From: Burkholderiales bacterium
GTDB lineage: Bacteria > Pseudomonadota > Gammaproteobacteria > Burkholderiales > Burkholderiaceae_C
NCBI GenBank assembly: GCA_025363275.1
Contig: JANYEE010000263.1
Coordinates: 1 to 63,467 of the forward strand
Direction: 5' to 3'
Length of the DNA stretch: 63,467 nt
The position numbers and the translations under genes were made by a program. How positions within the stretch are numbered: the first letter of the stretch is position 1; every line of letters starts with the position of its first letter. Positions 30,322 to 39,658 of the stretch are shown here, in pieces. The notes under the pieces are model-generated. The model searched no databases and was not told where the DNA came from. It saw only the letters and a list, made by a program, of their open reading frames with translations.

Positions 30322-33225
30322 TTACTTCGTTAGCACGAAGCCTTTGAGTTTGCCGAATGCACCCTCAACCAACGCCTTTTGTTGTTCTTGGTGCAGGTGG
30401 GAATAGCCCACTGCGGGGGATGCGGAGGCTGCGCGACCGGAGTAGCCCAGCTTCTGGCCTTCCAGCATGTTTTCGTGAATGTAGTGCTGCACGAAGAACC
30501 AGGCTCCCTGGTTCTGTGGCTCGTCCTGGCACCACACCACATCGGTCGCGTTGGGGTACTTTTTCAGCTCCGTTGCAAACGCTTTGTGCGGGAAAGGATA
30601 CAACTGCTCGACACGAATAATCACCACGTCATCCAGGCCCTTTTCTTCTCGCTTTTTAACCAAGTCGTAGTAAACCTTACCCGAGCATGTAATCACGCGC
30701 TTGACTTTGTCACTTTTTAGCTCTTTACTCTCGGGAATCACGGTCTGGAACGCACCCTTGGTGAACTCTGACAGCGGAGAGGTTGCATCCTTGTTACGCA
30801 ACAAACTCTTGGGCGTCATGATGATCAGAGGCTTGCGCAGATTACGCACCATCTGGCGGCGCAGCACGTGGAAGATCTGGCTAGCCGTGGTGGGCTGCAC
30901 GATCTGCATATTGGTATCTGCCGCCAACTGCATGAACCGCTCCAGCCGCGCTGAACTGTGCTCTGGGCCTTGGCCTTCGTAACCGTGCGGCAGCATCAGC
31001 GTGATGCCATTCACACGGCCCCACTTCACTTCGCCCGACGCAATAAACTGATCAATCACCACTTGGGCGCCATTGGCAAAGTCACCGAACTGTGCTTCCC
31101 AAATCACCAGGGTGTTAGGGTCGTTCGACGCATAGCCGTATTCAAAACCCAGCACCGCCTCTTCGGACAGGATGGAGTCGATAACGACAAACGGAGCCTG
31201 CTTGTCAGCTACGTTTTGTAAAGGCACATAGGTACCTGCGTCCCACTTCTCACGGGCTTGGTCATGTATGACGGCGTGGCGGTGGGTAAATGTGCCACGA
31301 CCGGAGTCTTCGCCCGACAAACGCACTGGGAAGCCGCTGGCCACCAGGGAGGCAAACGCCATGTGTTCGCCCATACCCCAGTCCACATTGACTTCACCCC
31401 TGCCCATGGCCGCGCGGTCGTCGTAAACCTTCTTGACCAATTGGTGCGGCGTCACGCTGGCCGGAATCGTGGTCAGCTTGGTCGACAGGCGCTTCCACTC
31501 TGTCAATGGAATGGCGGTGTCGCCAGCGTCAGTCCACTTCTTACCCAAGAACGGAGACCAATCCACCGCGTATTTGCTCTTGAAATTGGTGAGTACCGGG
31601 TCAACCGTATGCTTACCCGCATCCATGGCAGCACGGTAGGCTTTCACCATCTCATCACCCAAATCGGCACCCAAACCTTGCGTTGCCAACTTGTCGGCAT
31701 ACAGCTTGCGGGTACCGGGGTGCGCACTGATTTTTTTGTACATCAGCGGCTGAGTCAAACTTGGGGTGTCTTGCTCGTTGTGGCCCAGCTTACGGAAACA
31801 GGTAATATCGACCACCACATCTTGGCCGAATTCCATACGGAACTCCAAGGCCAATTGGGTGGCAAACACCACCGCTTCAGGGTCATCGCCATTCACGTGC
31901 AAAACGGGCGATTCCACCATCTTCACGATGTCCGTACAGAATGCGCTGGAGCGCATGTCGCGGGGGTCTGAGGTAGTGAAACCAATCTGGTTGTTAATGA
32001 TGATGTGCACCGTGCCGCCGGTGGTGTAACCACGGGTCTGGGCCAGTGCCAGTGTTTCCTGATTCACACCTTGGCCGCCAAACGCAGCGTCACCGTGCAC
32101 CAGTACAGGCAACACTTGCGCGCCTGTCGGATCGTCCCGACGGTCCATGCGGGCGCGCACCGAACCTTCCACCACCGGGTTTACGATTTCAAGGTGCGAT
32201 GGATTAAACGCCAACGACAAGTGAACGGGGCCACCCAATGTGGACACGTCCGACGAAAACCCTTGGTGGTACTTCACGTCACCAGAGGTCAACTCTTCCG
32301 GGGCAGTGTGATCAAACTCGGCAAATAAATCAGCAGGCATCTTGCCCAACGTATTGACCAACACATTAAGGCGACCGCGATGGGCCATGCCAATCACGAT
32401 CTCTTGCACACCCTTGGCACCAGCTTGCTGGATTAGCTCGTCCATCGCGGCAATAAAACTCTCGCCGCCTTCGAGTGAAAAGCGCTTTTGACCGACGTAT
32501 TTGGTGTGCAGAAAACGCTCAAGTCCCTCAGCAGCAGTCAGCCGATCAAGAATGTGCTTCTTCTTCTCGGAAGTAAAGTTCGGCTTGCTGCGAACCGCTT
32601 CAAGCTTCTGTTGCCACCAGCGCTTTTGGTTCTGGTCAGTGGTGTACATGAACTCTACGCCAATCGTGCCGCAGTAGGTTTCGCGCAGCGCATTCATAAG
32701 CTCACGCAAACTCATCGATTCTTTGCCGAAGAACGTATTGCTGGTGTTGAAGACGGTCTCCTGGTCAGCGTCATTGAAACCGTAAAAGGACAGATCCAGC
32801 TCGGGGATTTTGTCGCGCTCGGTGCGCTTTAATGGATCGAGGTCAGCCCAGCGGGCGCCAACGTTGCGGTATGCCGCAATTAGCTGCTGTACGGCTGTAC
32901 GCTTACGGCCCATTTCTGAATCGGCACCGGTGGCCATAACGACGCGGTTAACGCCCTGCTTGGCCCGTTCGGCAAACGCATTGATAACTGGAAGGTGGGC
33001 AACGTCTTTGGAAGAACTACCGTCAACAGCCGGAACGTGTTGCAGCGCATCAAAGTAATCCCGCCAAGAATCCAGCACGCTGCCGGGGTTGGCAAGGTAG
33101 TTCTCGTACATCTCTTCGACATAGGGAGCGTTGCCACCAAACAAGTAGGTATTGTTTTGATAAGTTTGGTAAACCGATGAAGTCGGTGCACCCGGGATTG
33201 CCCCATGGGACGTTGATTCACTCAT
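30322..33225 (-). CDS. odhA: 2-oxoglutarate dehydrogenase E1
   Basis: Thiamine-diphosphate E1 decarboxylating 2-oxoglutarate, 967 aa. The N-terminus has the YLFGGNAPYVEEMYENYLANP segment used for E2 contact. Central GMAHRGRLNVLVN, the ThDP region GDAAFGGQGVNQETLALAQ and INNQIGFTTSDPRDMRSS are intact, as are C-terminal GYEGQGPEHSSARLERF and CQDEPQNQGAW. It is first of odhA-odhB-lpdA. GGAGG lies 10 nt before the ATG. The leader carries a palindrome at 33243-33259. Confidence 0.97.
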   Translation of the reverse strand: MSESTSHGAIPGAPTSSVYQTYQNNTYLFGGNAPYVEEMYENYLANPGSVLDSWRDYFDALQHVPAVDGSSSKDVAHLPVINAFAERAKQGVNRVVMATGADSEMGRKRTAVQQLIAAYRNVGARWADLDPLKRTERDKIPELDLSFYGFNDADQETVFNTSNTFFGKESMSLRELMNALRETYCGTIGVEFMYTTDQNQKRWWQQKLEAVRSKPNFTSEKKKHILDRLTAAEGLERFLHTKYVGQKRFSLEGGESFIAAMDELIQQAGAKGVQEIVIGMAHRGRLNVLVNTLGKMPADLFAEFDHTAPEELTSGDVKYHQGFSSDVSTLGGPVHLSLAFNPSHLEIVNPVVEGSVRARMDRRDDPTGAQVLPVLVHGDAAFGGQGVNQETLALAQTRGYTTGGTVHIIINNQIGFTTSDPRDMRSSAFCTDIVKMVESPVLHVNGDDPEAVVFATQLALEFRMEFGQDVVVDITCFRKLGHNEQDTPSLTQPLMYKKISAHPGTRKLYADKLATQGLGADLGDEMVKAYRAAMDAGKHTVDPVLTNFKSKYAVDWSPFLGKKWTDAGDTAIPLTEWKRLSTKLTTIPASVTPHQLVKKVYDDRAAMGRGEVNVDWGMGEHMAFASLVASGFPVRLSGEDSGRGTFTHRHAVIHDQAREKWDAGTYVPLQNVADKQAPFVVIDSILSEEAVLGFEYGYASNDPNTLVIWEAQFGDFANGAQVVIDQFIASGEVKWGRVNGITLMLPHGYEGQGPEHSSARLERFMQLAADTNMQIVQPTTASQIFHVLRRQMVRNLRKPLIIMTPKSLLRNKDATSPLSEFTKGAFQTVIPESKELKSDKVKRVITCSGKVYYDLVKKREEKGLDDVVIIRVEQLYPFPHKAFATELKKYPNATDVVWCQDEPQNQGAWFFVQHYIHENMLEGQKLGYSGRAASASPAVGYSHLHQEQQKALVEGAFGKLKGFVLTK

Positions 33226-33242
33226 ATTCCGCTGACCTCCGT

Positions 33243-33259
33243 TTCCCTGCAGGAAACAT
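33243..33259. promoter_or_regulatory. Palindrome in the odhA leader
   Basis: The inverted repeat GTTTCC-(CTGCA)-GGAAAC lies just upstream of the odhA Shine-Dalgarno sequence. It could be an operator or an mRNA hairpin affecting translation. No matching regulator is identified. Confidence 0.4.
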
Positions 33260-33416
33260 TAGCTGGTTAAAGCTGTTTAAATTAACCTTCCGCGACACGG
33301 CTGAACCGATATGCGGATGCGACTGTGGCATGGGAAGGGCCTAGTTACTGCACACATTGTGCCACTGAAACGATGGCAGTGAAACTATGCTGTAGCTGCT
33401 GAGGTGCGACCCAAAA

Positions 33417-33453
33417 CAAAAACGGCTTGCAACATTTCTGCCGCAAGCCGCGT
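33417..33453 (-). terminator. Rho-independent terminator after tRNA-Pro
   Basis: Read on the minus strand: CGGCTTGC, 12-base loop, GCAAGCCG, then TTTTTGTTTTGG. It lies 16 bases downstream of the tRNA 3' CCA and separates it from odhA. Confidence 0.82.
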
Positions 33454-33468
33454 TTATTTGATTATTAA

Positions 33469-33545
33469 TGGTCGGTGTGAAAGGATTCGAACCTTCGACC
33501 CCTTGCACCCCATGCAAGTGCGCTACCAGGCTGCGCCACACACCG
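33469..33545 (-). tRNA. tRNA-Pro (anticodon GGG)
   Basis: Read on the minus strand the gene begins CGGTGTG and ends CACACCG-A-CCA, giving a 7-bp acceptor stem with the C1-G72 pair of bacterial tRNA-Pro. D arm GCGCAGCCTGGTAGCGC; anticodon stem CTTGC/GCAAG with loop ATGGGGT, so the anticodon is GGG; T arm with GGTTCGAATCC. It is 77 nt with CCA encoded. It reads CCC and CCU proline codons and follows the MerR-type gene. Confidence 0.96.
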
Positions 33546-33587
33546 AACAAGCCCTAAATTATAGCCTGATAAATGGAGGTAGGGGCG

Positions 33588-34037
33588 TCAGGCTGAGGTC
33601 AGCAGCTCACGAATCTCAAACAACTCCTCCCGGAGATGTGCCATCTCTACCGTACTCGCGTCCATAGAAGAGTCGGACAACTGGCTGTCTTCAAAGTCTT
33701 CCATGTCAACATCGTTGACTTCCAGAACCTCAACGCCATCAAGCATCACTTCGCCATTGCGCTTTTTATCACGCTCATTTTGCAGGATCTCCTGCATCTT
33801 GTTGCGAGCACCGCTGATGGTAAAGCCTTGGTCGTACAACAAATCGCGGATTCGTCGGATCATCAGTACTTCATGGTGCTGGTAATAGCGACGGTTACCA
33901 CGACGCTTCATAGGCCGCAACTGCGTGAATTCCTGCTCCCAATACCGTAGCACATGCGGTTTTACGCCGCACAAATCCCCCACCTCACCTATGGTGAAAT
34001 AGCGTTTAGCGGGGATGGGAGGGAGAGTTTTCTCCAT
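33588..34037 (-). CDS. MerR-family transcriptional regulator
   Basis: About 149 aa. The winged HTH is at the N-terminus (AKRYFTIGEVGDLCGVKPHV, LRYWEQEF, GNRRYY), followed by the MerR helices (HEVLMIRRIRDLLYDQGFTI), then a Lys-rich coiled coil and an acidic C-terminal region. No Cys cluster for metal sensing is seen. It belongs to the MerR-like group found next to ihfA in beta/gamma-proteobacteria, with unknown targets. The start is set at ATG 34037; the frame extends to a TTG at 34061. Confidence 0.88.
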   Translation of the reverse strand: MEKTLPPIPAKRYFTIGEVGDLCGVKPHVLRYWEQEFTQLRPMKRRGNRRYYQHHEVLMIRRIRDLLYDQGFTISGARNKMQEILQNERDKKRNGEVMLDGVEVLEVNDVDMEDFEDSQLSDSSMDASTVEMAHLREELFEIRELLTSA

Positions 34038-34139
34038 TGAAATCAATGCTGTAGGACGCAAAGCGTAGAGGTTACTCTAACTTTGCCCTGCGTGCCAAGA
34101 CCAATTGCATGCGCCGCAACAAATCTGTTGCAGACACGC

Positions 34140-34475
34140 TCAGGCGCTGGCAGGCTTCTTACCGTCGTCTTGGATTTGTTCTTTGAGCTTATGGCTGGCG
34201 TGAAAGGTCACCACACGGCGCGCTTGGATCGGAATAGCCTCCCCAGTACGCGGATTGCGGCCCGGTCGCGGAGCCTTGGTTCGGATCTGGAAGTTGCCAA
34301 AACCTGAGATCTTCACGTCCGTACCGTCCACCAGGCTGGCCGCGATCAGGTCAAAGAACGCGTCGATCATGTCCTTGGACTCGCGCTTGTTGAGCCCGAT
34401 TTGCTCGAACAGCATGTCGGCCAACTGGGCTTTGGTCAGCGCCGGCGTTTCCAGGCTTTCAACAGAAAAATCCAT
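34140..34475 (-). CDS. ihfA: Integration host factor subunit alpha
   Basis: DNA-bending protein acting with IhfB. The family fold is clear: TKAQLADMLFEQIGLNKRESKDM, then FGNFQIRTKAPRPGRNPRTGE, which is the minor-groove beta-arm with its Pro, and ARRVVTFHASHKLKE. The start is set at ATG 34475 (111 aa); the upstream frame would overlap pheT. It is downstream of pheT, the conserved pheST-ihfA order. Confidence 0.94.
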   Translation of the reverse strand: MDFSVESLETPALTKAQLADMLFEQIGLNKRESKDMIDAFFDLIAASLVDGTDVKISGFGNFQIRTKAPRPGRNPRTGEAIPIQARRVVTFHASHKLKEQIQDDGKKPASA

Positions 34476-34509
34476 GGTGGCAAGAACCTTCTCTGTAGGA
34501 TGGGTCAGG

Positions 34510-36957
34510 TCAAACGCGCTGGCGGGCAGCAACCGCCGCCGCCAGTTGGTCCACCACGGCTTTCACCGCAGTTTCGATTTGCTCCTCGGTCAAGGTCGCT
34601 TCGTCGCTGTTGAGCGTCAGGCGCAAGGCCAGGCTGCGGTCAGTTGCACCGTCCGCTGCCACCACATCCTTAGTCGGCTTGGGACGGTAGACATCGAACA
34701 GGTGCGCATCACGCAGCAGGCCGAATGTCGGTGCTGCCCAAACTGCGGCCATCAGCGCAGTGTGGGTCACGCTGTCGCCCACCACAACGGCGATGTCGCG
34801 TTGCACGGCCTGGAACTTGGCCACCGACTTGAATTCGGGCACTGGGCGGGCTAACACGGCATCTAGTGCCAGCTCAAACACCACGGGCGCTGTCGCCAGC
34901 TCGTAGGACTGGCGCCACTTGGGGTGCAACTCACCCACATGGCCAATCACCTTGCAGCCTAGCACCACCTGCGCGCAGCGGCCAGGGTGCATGGCAGGAT
35001 GGGAACCCGGCGCAAACTCGGCTTTCAGCGGCGCCAGCAAGGCTTCGACATCGCCCTTAGCGTCGAAGAAGTCCACACCCTGCTCATTGCGGCCCCACTG
35101 CAGCGCATCTGCACTGCCGCTTACCAAGCCGGCGATGCGCATGGGTTGGTCAAAGCCTTCCACCGTCGCGTCGGTACTTTTGACGGAAGCATCGCGCAGA
35201 AACACGCGGCCTAGCTCAAACACACGCACGCGCGGTGACTTGCGAGCGGCATTGAAGCGCAACACCTGCAATAGTGAACCGATCAGCGATGAGCGCATCA
35301 CGCTCATTTGACTGGCTATTGGGTTTAACAGCTTGATGGGCTTGGAGTTGCCGGCCAATTCATACTCCCAGCGCTCTTCCACAAAGCTGAAATTAATGGT
35401 TTCCTGGTAACCCAGAGCAGCCAGCGCGCGACGCACGGCAAACGGGCTACGCTGCGCTTCCGCACGGATCTTGGCCGTGATGGGTGCCAACGGTGGCGTG
35501 TGCGGTAGGTTGTTATAGCCCACCATACGCGCCACTTCTTCTATCAGGTCTTCTTCGATCAGCAGGTCGAAGCGGTAGGACGGGGGCGTGACGGTGACCG
35601 TACCTTCGCCCTCGGTCACCGTCAAGCCGAGACGTTTCAAGGAGTCTGCGCACTGCGCCTGGGTCAGCGGCATGCCGATGACCTTGACAGCACGCGCCAC
35701 GCGCAAAGTGACCGGTGCTGGTGCGGGCACATTGACTATTTGGTCATCCACGGGTCCGCAGGTGGTGGCTGGAGTTCCGCAGATATCGATGATTAGTTGC
35801 GTGATGCGCTCGATGTGCTCCACGGTCAAAGCGGGGTCCACACCGCGCTCAAAACGGTGTCCCGCATCAGTGGAGAAGTTGAAGCGGCGCGAACGTCCAG
35901 CGATCGACTTGGGCCACCAGAAGGCGGCTTCCACATAAATGTGCTGGGTGTTGTCGGACACGGCGGTGGCGTCACCGCCCATGATTCCGGCGAGAGACTC
36001 CACTTGGGAATCGTCGGCAATCACGCCAACCTTTTCGTCCACCGTGACTGTATTGCCGCTGAGCAACTTGAGCTGTTCGCCCGCTCCATTCACGATACGG
36101 CCCCAGCGCACGTCCAAACCACCATGGATCTTGTCCAGATCGAAAATGTGCGACGGGCGGCCCAGCTCGAACATCACGTAGTTAGAAATGTCGACTAGCG
36201 GGGTAACGCTGCGCTGGCCACAACGGGCCAGGCGGTCCACCATCCATTGGGGGGTCCTGGCTTTGGTGTTGACGTTGCGCACCACGCGGCCAGAGAAGCG
36301 GCCACACAGATCAGGGGCGCTGATCTTCACGACCACCTTGTCTTGATTCGTCAAAGTCACGGGAATAATAGGTGCGGTGACTAGCGGCGCGCCGGTCAGC
36401 GCAGCCACTTCACGCGCCACGCCATAAATGCTCAGGCAATGCGCCAGGTTGGGCGTGAGCTTCAGGGTGAACAGTGTGTCATCCAGATCCAGGTACTGGC
36501 GAATGTCGAGCCCCAATGGGGCATCTAATGGCAGCTCCAGCAGGCCGCCATGGTCTTCGGACAGCTTGAGCTCGTGCGCCGAGCACAGCATGCCCTCGCT
36601 TTCCACGCCACGCAGTTTGCCGACCTTGATCAGGAAAGGCTTGCCGTCCTCACCGGGCGGCATCTCGGCGCCGACCAACGCGCAAGGAACGCGGATGCCA
36701 ACGCGGGCATTCGGCGCGCCGCAAACGATATTTAACAACTCGGACTGGCCCACATCCACCTTGCAGACGCGCAGGCGGTCGGCATTGGGGTGCTGCTCGG
36801 CTTCCTTGATCTCGCCGACCACGATCTTGGTGAACGGTGGCGCGACGGGCTTGAGCTCTTCGACCTCGAGCCCTGCCATGGTGAGCGTCTCCGCCAGCTC
36901 GGCGGTGGAGATGGAGGGGTTGCAGAAGGTACGCAGCCAGGATTCAGAAAATTGCAT
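34510..36957 (-). CDS. pheT: Phenylalanyl-tRNA synthetase beta subunit
   Basis: 815 aa. The EMAP-like tRNA-binding domain (residues ~40-150; HPNADRLRVCKVDVGQ) is followed by B3/B4 (editing), B5 (LIEEVARMVGYNNLP region) and the catalytic-like core. The C-terminal FDX-ACB domain (KFQAVQRDIAVVVGDSVTH) binds the anticodon. It follows pheS by 51 nt, with a weak SD. It forms the (alpha-beta)2 enzyme with PheS. Confidence 0.97.
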   Translation of the reverse strand: MQFSESWLRTFCNPSISTAELAETLTMAGLEVEELKPVAPPFTKIVVGEIKEAEQHPNADRLRVCKVDVGQSELLNIVCGAPNARVGIRVPCALVGAEMPPGEDGKPFLIKVGKLRGVESEGMLCSAHELKLSEDHGGLLELPLDAPLGLDIRQYLDLDDTLFTLKLTPNLAHCLSIYGVAREVAALTGAPLVTAPIIPVTLTNQDKVVVKISAPDLCGRFSGRVVRNVNTKARTPQWMVDRLARCGQRSVTPLVDISNYVMFELGRPSHIFDLDKIHGGLDVRWGRIVNGAGEQLKLLSGNTVTVDEKVGVIADDSQVESLAGIMGGDATAVSDNTQHIYVEAAFWWPKSIAGRSRRFNFSTDAGHRFERGVDPALTVEHIERITQLIIDICGTPATTCGPVDDQIVNVPAPAPVTLRVARAVKVIGMPLTQAQCADSLKRLGLTVTEGEGTVTVTPPSYRFDLLIEEDLIEEVARMVGYNNLPHTPPLAPITAKIRAEAQRSPFAVRRALAALGYQETINFSFVEERWEYELAGNSKPIKLLNPIASQMSVMRSSLIGSLLQVLRFNAARKSPRVRVFELGRVFLRDASVKSTDATVEGFDQPMRIAGLVSGSADALQWGRNEQGVDFFDAKGDVEALLAPLKAEFAPGSHPAMHPGRCAQVVLGCKVIGHVGELHPKWRQSYELATAPVVFELALDAVLARPVPEFKSVAKFQAVQRDIAVVVGDSVTHTALMAAVWAAPTFGLLRDAHLFDVYRPKPTKDVVAADGATDRSLALRLTLNSDEATLTEEQIETAVKAVVDQLAAAVAARQRV

Positions 36958-37008
36958 GGTCAGTCAGGTGAGGTTTTTGGCGGTGGACGATGGCGAAGGC
37001 TTGTCGGT

Positions 37009-38079
37009 TTACTGGAACTGGGACAAGAAACGGATGTCACCATCAAAGAACAGTCGCAGGTCGTTCACGCCGTAGCGCAGCATGGTCAGTCGATCGGGCC
37101 CCATGCCAAAGGCAAAGCCGATGTATTTTTCAGGGTCCAGGCCCATGTTGCGGATCACGTTGGGGTGAACCTGTCCAGAGCCAGCCACCTCCAACCAGCG
37201 GCCAGCCAAAGGGCCGGTCTGGAACTGAATGTCAATCTCGGCGCTCGGCTCGGTGAACGGGAAAAAGCTGGGGCGAAAACGTAGCACTAGATCGTCCGAC
37301 TCGAAAAAGGTACGGCAGAAATCGGTGAAAACGAACTTCAAGTCCTTGAAGCTCACGTTCTCGCCCACCCACAGACCTTCGCATTGGTGGAACATGGGCG
37401 AGTGCGTGGCATCGCTGTCGACCCGGTAGGTACGGCCCGGTGCAATGACTCGGATTTCGGGCATATTACCGGAGAACAGACCGTCAGCGGCAGCACCTGC
37501 CGCAACGCGATGTGTTTTAACATGCTGCACTGCGTAGCGGATCTGCATGGGGCTGGTGTGGGTGCGCAACAGGTTGGGAGCAGTTTCCGATCCACCCTCC
37601 ACATAAAAGGTGTCGTGCATCGAGCGCGCGGGGTGATCTTCAGGGGTGTTAAGCGCCGTGAAGTTGAACCAATCGGATTCGATTTCTGGGCCCTCGGCCA
37701 CTTCAAAACCCATGGAGCCGAAGATGGCCTCGATGCGCTCCAGCGTCAACGACACAGGGTGCAAACCGCCCTGCCCGCGTAGACGCCCCGGGAGCGTCAC
37801 ATCCAGCGCTTCAGACTGAAGCTGCATTTGCAGCTCGGCATCGGCCAAGGCCTGACGACGTTCGGTCAGAGCTGCTTCAATCGCTTGTTTGGCCAAGTTG
37901 ATCGCGGCACCGGTTGACTTCTTCTCTTCCACACTGAGCGCAGCCATGCCCTTCATCAGCTCGGTCATGCGGCCGGACTTTCCCAAAAACAAGGCTTTGG
38001 CATTTTCCAGATCGGCAGGCGTCACGGCCTGCGCGAAGGCGGCTTTGGCGGTATCAACGATGGCATTCAGATCAGTCAT
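37009..38079 (-). CDS. pheS: Phenylalanyl-tRNA synthetase alpha subunit
   Basis: Class II catalytic subunit charging tRNA-Phe, 356 aa. An N-terminal coiled coil is followed by motif 1 region [26 protein letters not shown], motif 2 ([11 protein letters not shown]) and motif 3 ([18 protein letters not shown]). It is downstream of rplT, separated by a hairpin with a T5 tract (38106-38138) that may attenuate transcription. Confidence 0.97.
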   Translation of the reverse strand: MTDLNAIVDTAKAAFAQAVTPADLENAKALFLGKSGRMTELMKGMAALSVEEKKSTGAAINLAKQAIEAALTERRQALADAELQMQLQSEALDVTLPGRLRGQGGLHPVSLTLERIEAIFGSMGFEVAEGPEIESDWFNFTALNTPEDHPARSMHDTFYVEGGSETAPNLLRTHTSPMQIRYAVQHVKTHRVAAGAAADGLFSGNMPEIRVIAPGRTYRVDSDATHSPMFHQCEGLWVGENVSFKDLKFVFTDFCRTFFESDDLVLRFRPSFFPFTEPSAEIDIQFQTGPLAGRWLEVAGSGQVHPNVIRNMGLDPEKYIGFAFGMGPDRLTMLRYGVNDLRLFFDGDIRFLSQFQ

Positions 38080-38105
38080 GGGGTCAGATCGGTAGAAAAC
38101 TAATG

Positions 38106-38138
38106 AAAAAGGGCTAGTGCTCTCTCAAGCTCTAGCCC
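38106..38138 (-). terminator. Intra-operon terminator/attenuator between rplT and pheS
   Basis: On the minus strand GGGCTAG-A-GCT, a 6-base loop, AGC-A-CTAGCCC, then TTTTT. It is a good intrinsic terminator with 10 bp and one symmetrical mismatch, located 27 bases before pheS. E. coli has a Phe-rich leader peptide (pheM) here; I find no equivalent Phe-rich ORF. Confidence 0.68.
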
Positions 38139-38187
38139 CTGTTTCTGGTGCGCGAAGCGCTATTAAAAAATGGCGCTTTGCCGGGAA

Positions 38188-38547
38188 TCAAGCAGCCAGC
38201 TTGGCCTTGACTTGCTCCACGATGCCAGCAAAAGCCGCCATGTCATGAATCGCGATATCGCTGAGTACCTTACGGTCGATCTCGATATTGGCTTTCTTCA
38301 GACCGTTGGCAAACTGACTGTATGTCATGCCGCACTGACGTGCTGCAGCATTAATACGGGCAATCCACAACTGACGGAAGACACGTTTCTTGGTACGGCG
38401 GTCACGGTAGGCATATTGCCCAGCCTTCATTACCGCTTCTTTAGCGACGCGGAAGACATTACCGCGGCGGCCGCGAAAACCTTTAGCAAGGGCGAGAACT
38501 TTTTTGTGGCGGGCGCGAGCCGTTACACCACGTTTGACGCGAGGCAT
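38188..38547 (-). CDS. rplT: 50S ribosomal protein L20
   Basis: 119 aa, with the standard opening [30 protein letters not shown] and ending in the helical RNA-binding domain ([19 protein letters not shown]). It binds 23S rRNA early in assembly and in enterobacteria represses its own operon. AAGGAG lies 7 nt before the ATG. It follows rpmI by 25 nt. Confidence 0.98.
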   Translation of the reverse strand: MPRVKRGVTARARHKKVLALAKGFRGRRGNVFRVAKEAVMKAGQYAYRDRRTKKRVFRQLWIARINAAARQCGMTYSQFANGLKKANIEIDRKVLSDIAIHDMAAFAGIVEQVKAKLAA

Positions 38548-38572
38548 TGAATTACTCCTTGTTCGTCGTTAA

Positions 38573-38776
38573 TTAAATACCCTGGCCTGGAAGCATCTGC
38601 GCCATATGACCCATATTGGTCGAATGGACAGCAGTTGAACCGCGCAAGTGGCGTTTATTTTTGGTGGTCTTCTTGGTCAAGATGTGACGTTTGAAGGCTT
38701 GACCGCGTTTAACGGTTCCACCTGGACGGACGCGGAAGCGTTTCTTCGCTGCGCTCTTGGTCTTCATTTTGGGCAT
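38573..38776 (-). CDS. rpmI: 50S ribosomal protein L35
   Basis: 67 aa, highly basic, opening [20 protein letters not shown] and with the family [19 protein letters not shown] segment. AAGGAG is 7 nt before the ATG. The upstream gap to infC (192 nt) contains two hairpins that could be the site of ribosomal-protein feedback. Confidence 0.98.
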   Translation of the reverse strand: MPKMKTKSAAKKRFRVRPGGTVKRGQAFKRHILTKKTTKNKRHLRGSTAVHSTNMGHMAQMLPGQGI

Positions 38777-38968
38777 TTAAATGCTCCTTTTTCCTTGTGC
38801 TCGTGAGGCGTCTGGAAAACCCTTCCAGCCTTGTTGGCCCCGAGCCACTTAGTGAACAGGCCTTGAGAGCCGTTCCTTTTCAAATGATGCCTTGCGACAC
38901 TTCATTTGCGCAGCGGGTGTAAGCCCACCGCTTTCAGGTGGCACATCTTGCGATAGCCACAAAAATCC
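38777..38968 (-). promoter_or_regulatory. Structured infC-rpmI leader
   Basis: This 192-nt gap holds no ORF. On the minus strand it contains CTGGAA-GGGTT-TTCCAG (about 38815-38831) and a 7-bp stem with a bulge around AGCGG.TG/CACCGCT (38915-38935 region). Ribosomal-protein autoregulation through such structure is known in other bacteria; here it is an inference from position. Confidence 0.35.
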
Positions 38969-39562
38969 TTACGCTGCAATCTCTGGTGCTACTGGTTTAG
39001 TAGCGCCGCCCCCGGGCTTCTTTTTTCCCGGCGCAATCATCATGACCATCTGGCGGCCTTCCAGCTTGGGAAACTGCTCAACGACAATCAAATCAGCCAA
39101 ATCATCACGCATGCGGTTAAGCAGAGCCATGCCAATTTCTTGGTGAGTGATCTCCCGCCCCCTAAAGCGCAGAGTAATCTTGCACTTGTCACCGTCTGCC
39201 AAAAACCGCTTGATGTTGCGCAGCTTGATGTTGTAGTCGCCATCATCGGTTCCTGGACGGAACTTGACTTCCTTTATCTCGATAACCGTCTGCTTGGATT
39301 TCGCGTCTGCAGCCTTTTTCTGCTCTTGGTATTTGAACTTGCCGTAGTCCATCAACCGGCACACAGGCGGGTTAGCGGTAGCAGCAATTTCAACCAGATC
39401 AACATCCAGCTCACCCGCCATACGCAGGGCTTCCATCAGGCTGACGACACCTAGCGGCTCATTCTCCGGGCCCGATAAACGGACCTCTGGAGCCATGATT
39501 TCCCGGTTTAGGCGGTGTTTACGTTCTTCGCGCTGACGGCGGTCACGAAATTCAGTAGCGAT
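38969..39562 (-). CDS. infC: Translation initiation factor IF-3 with ATC start codon
   Basis: IF-3 binds the 30S subunit and polices start-codon choice. An ATG at 39496 would give only 175 aa and lose conserved N-terminal residues. The frame runs upstream without a stop through [20 protein letters not shown] to an ATC at 39562, and AAGGA (complement of 39570-39574) lies exactly 7 nt before that ATC. I therefore call a 197-aa protein starting at ATC. The rest is typical: [46 protein letters not shown] and [10 protein letters not shown]. Rare infC start codons (AUU in E. coli) are established and allow autoregulation. Confidence 0.9.
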   Translation of the reverse strand: MATEFRDRRQREERKHRLNREIMAPEVRLSGPENEPLGVVSLMEALRMAGELDVDLVEIAATANPPVCRLMDYGKFKYQEQKKAADAKSKQTVIEIKEVKFRPGTDDGDYNIKLRNIKRFLADGDKCKITLRFRGREITHQEIGMALLNRMRDDLADLIVVEQFPKLEGRQMVMMIAPGKKKPGGGATKPVAPEIAA

Positions 39563-39582
39563 GACTCAATCCTTCACAATAT

Positions 39583-39645
39583 CTGCTACAAAAACTGTAG
39601 CTGTTGCGGCACAGCACACGCGGGCAAACGTTTCAATTGGCTCAC
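39583..39645 (+). repeat. Degenerate dispersed-repeat copy between thrS and infC
   Basis: GCTAC-AAAAACT-GTAGCTG followed by a 7/8/7-base pattern ending CGCGGGC matches the layout of copies A and B, though the inner arms have diverged. It sits in the thrS-infC gap just upstream of the infC Shine-Dalgarno sequence. Confidence 0.42.
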
Positions 39646-39658
39646 CGAAGTGATAGCC

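Noticed and set aside
31258-31971. 237-codon plus-strand frame opposite odhA
   Set aside because: Shadow frame with composition typical of the antisense of an E1 gene.
39569-39600. ATG 39496 as the infC start
   Set aside because: It lacks an SD and would remove conserved N-terminal residues; the ATC start with AAGGA is better supported.
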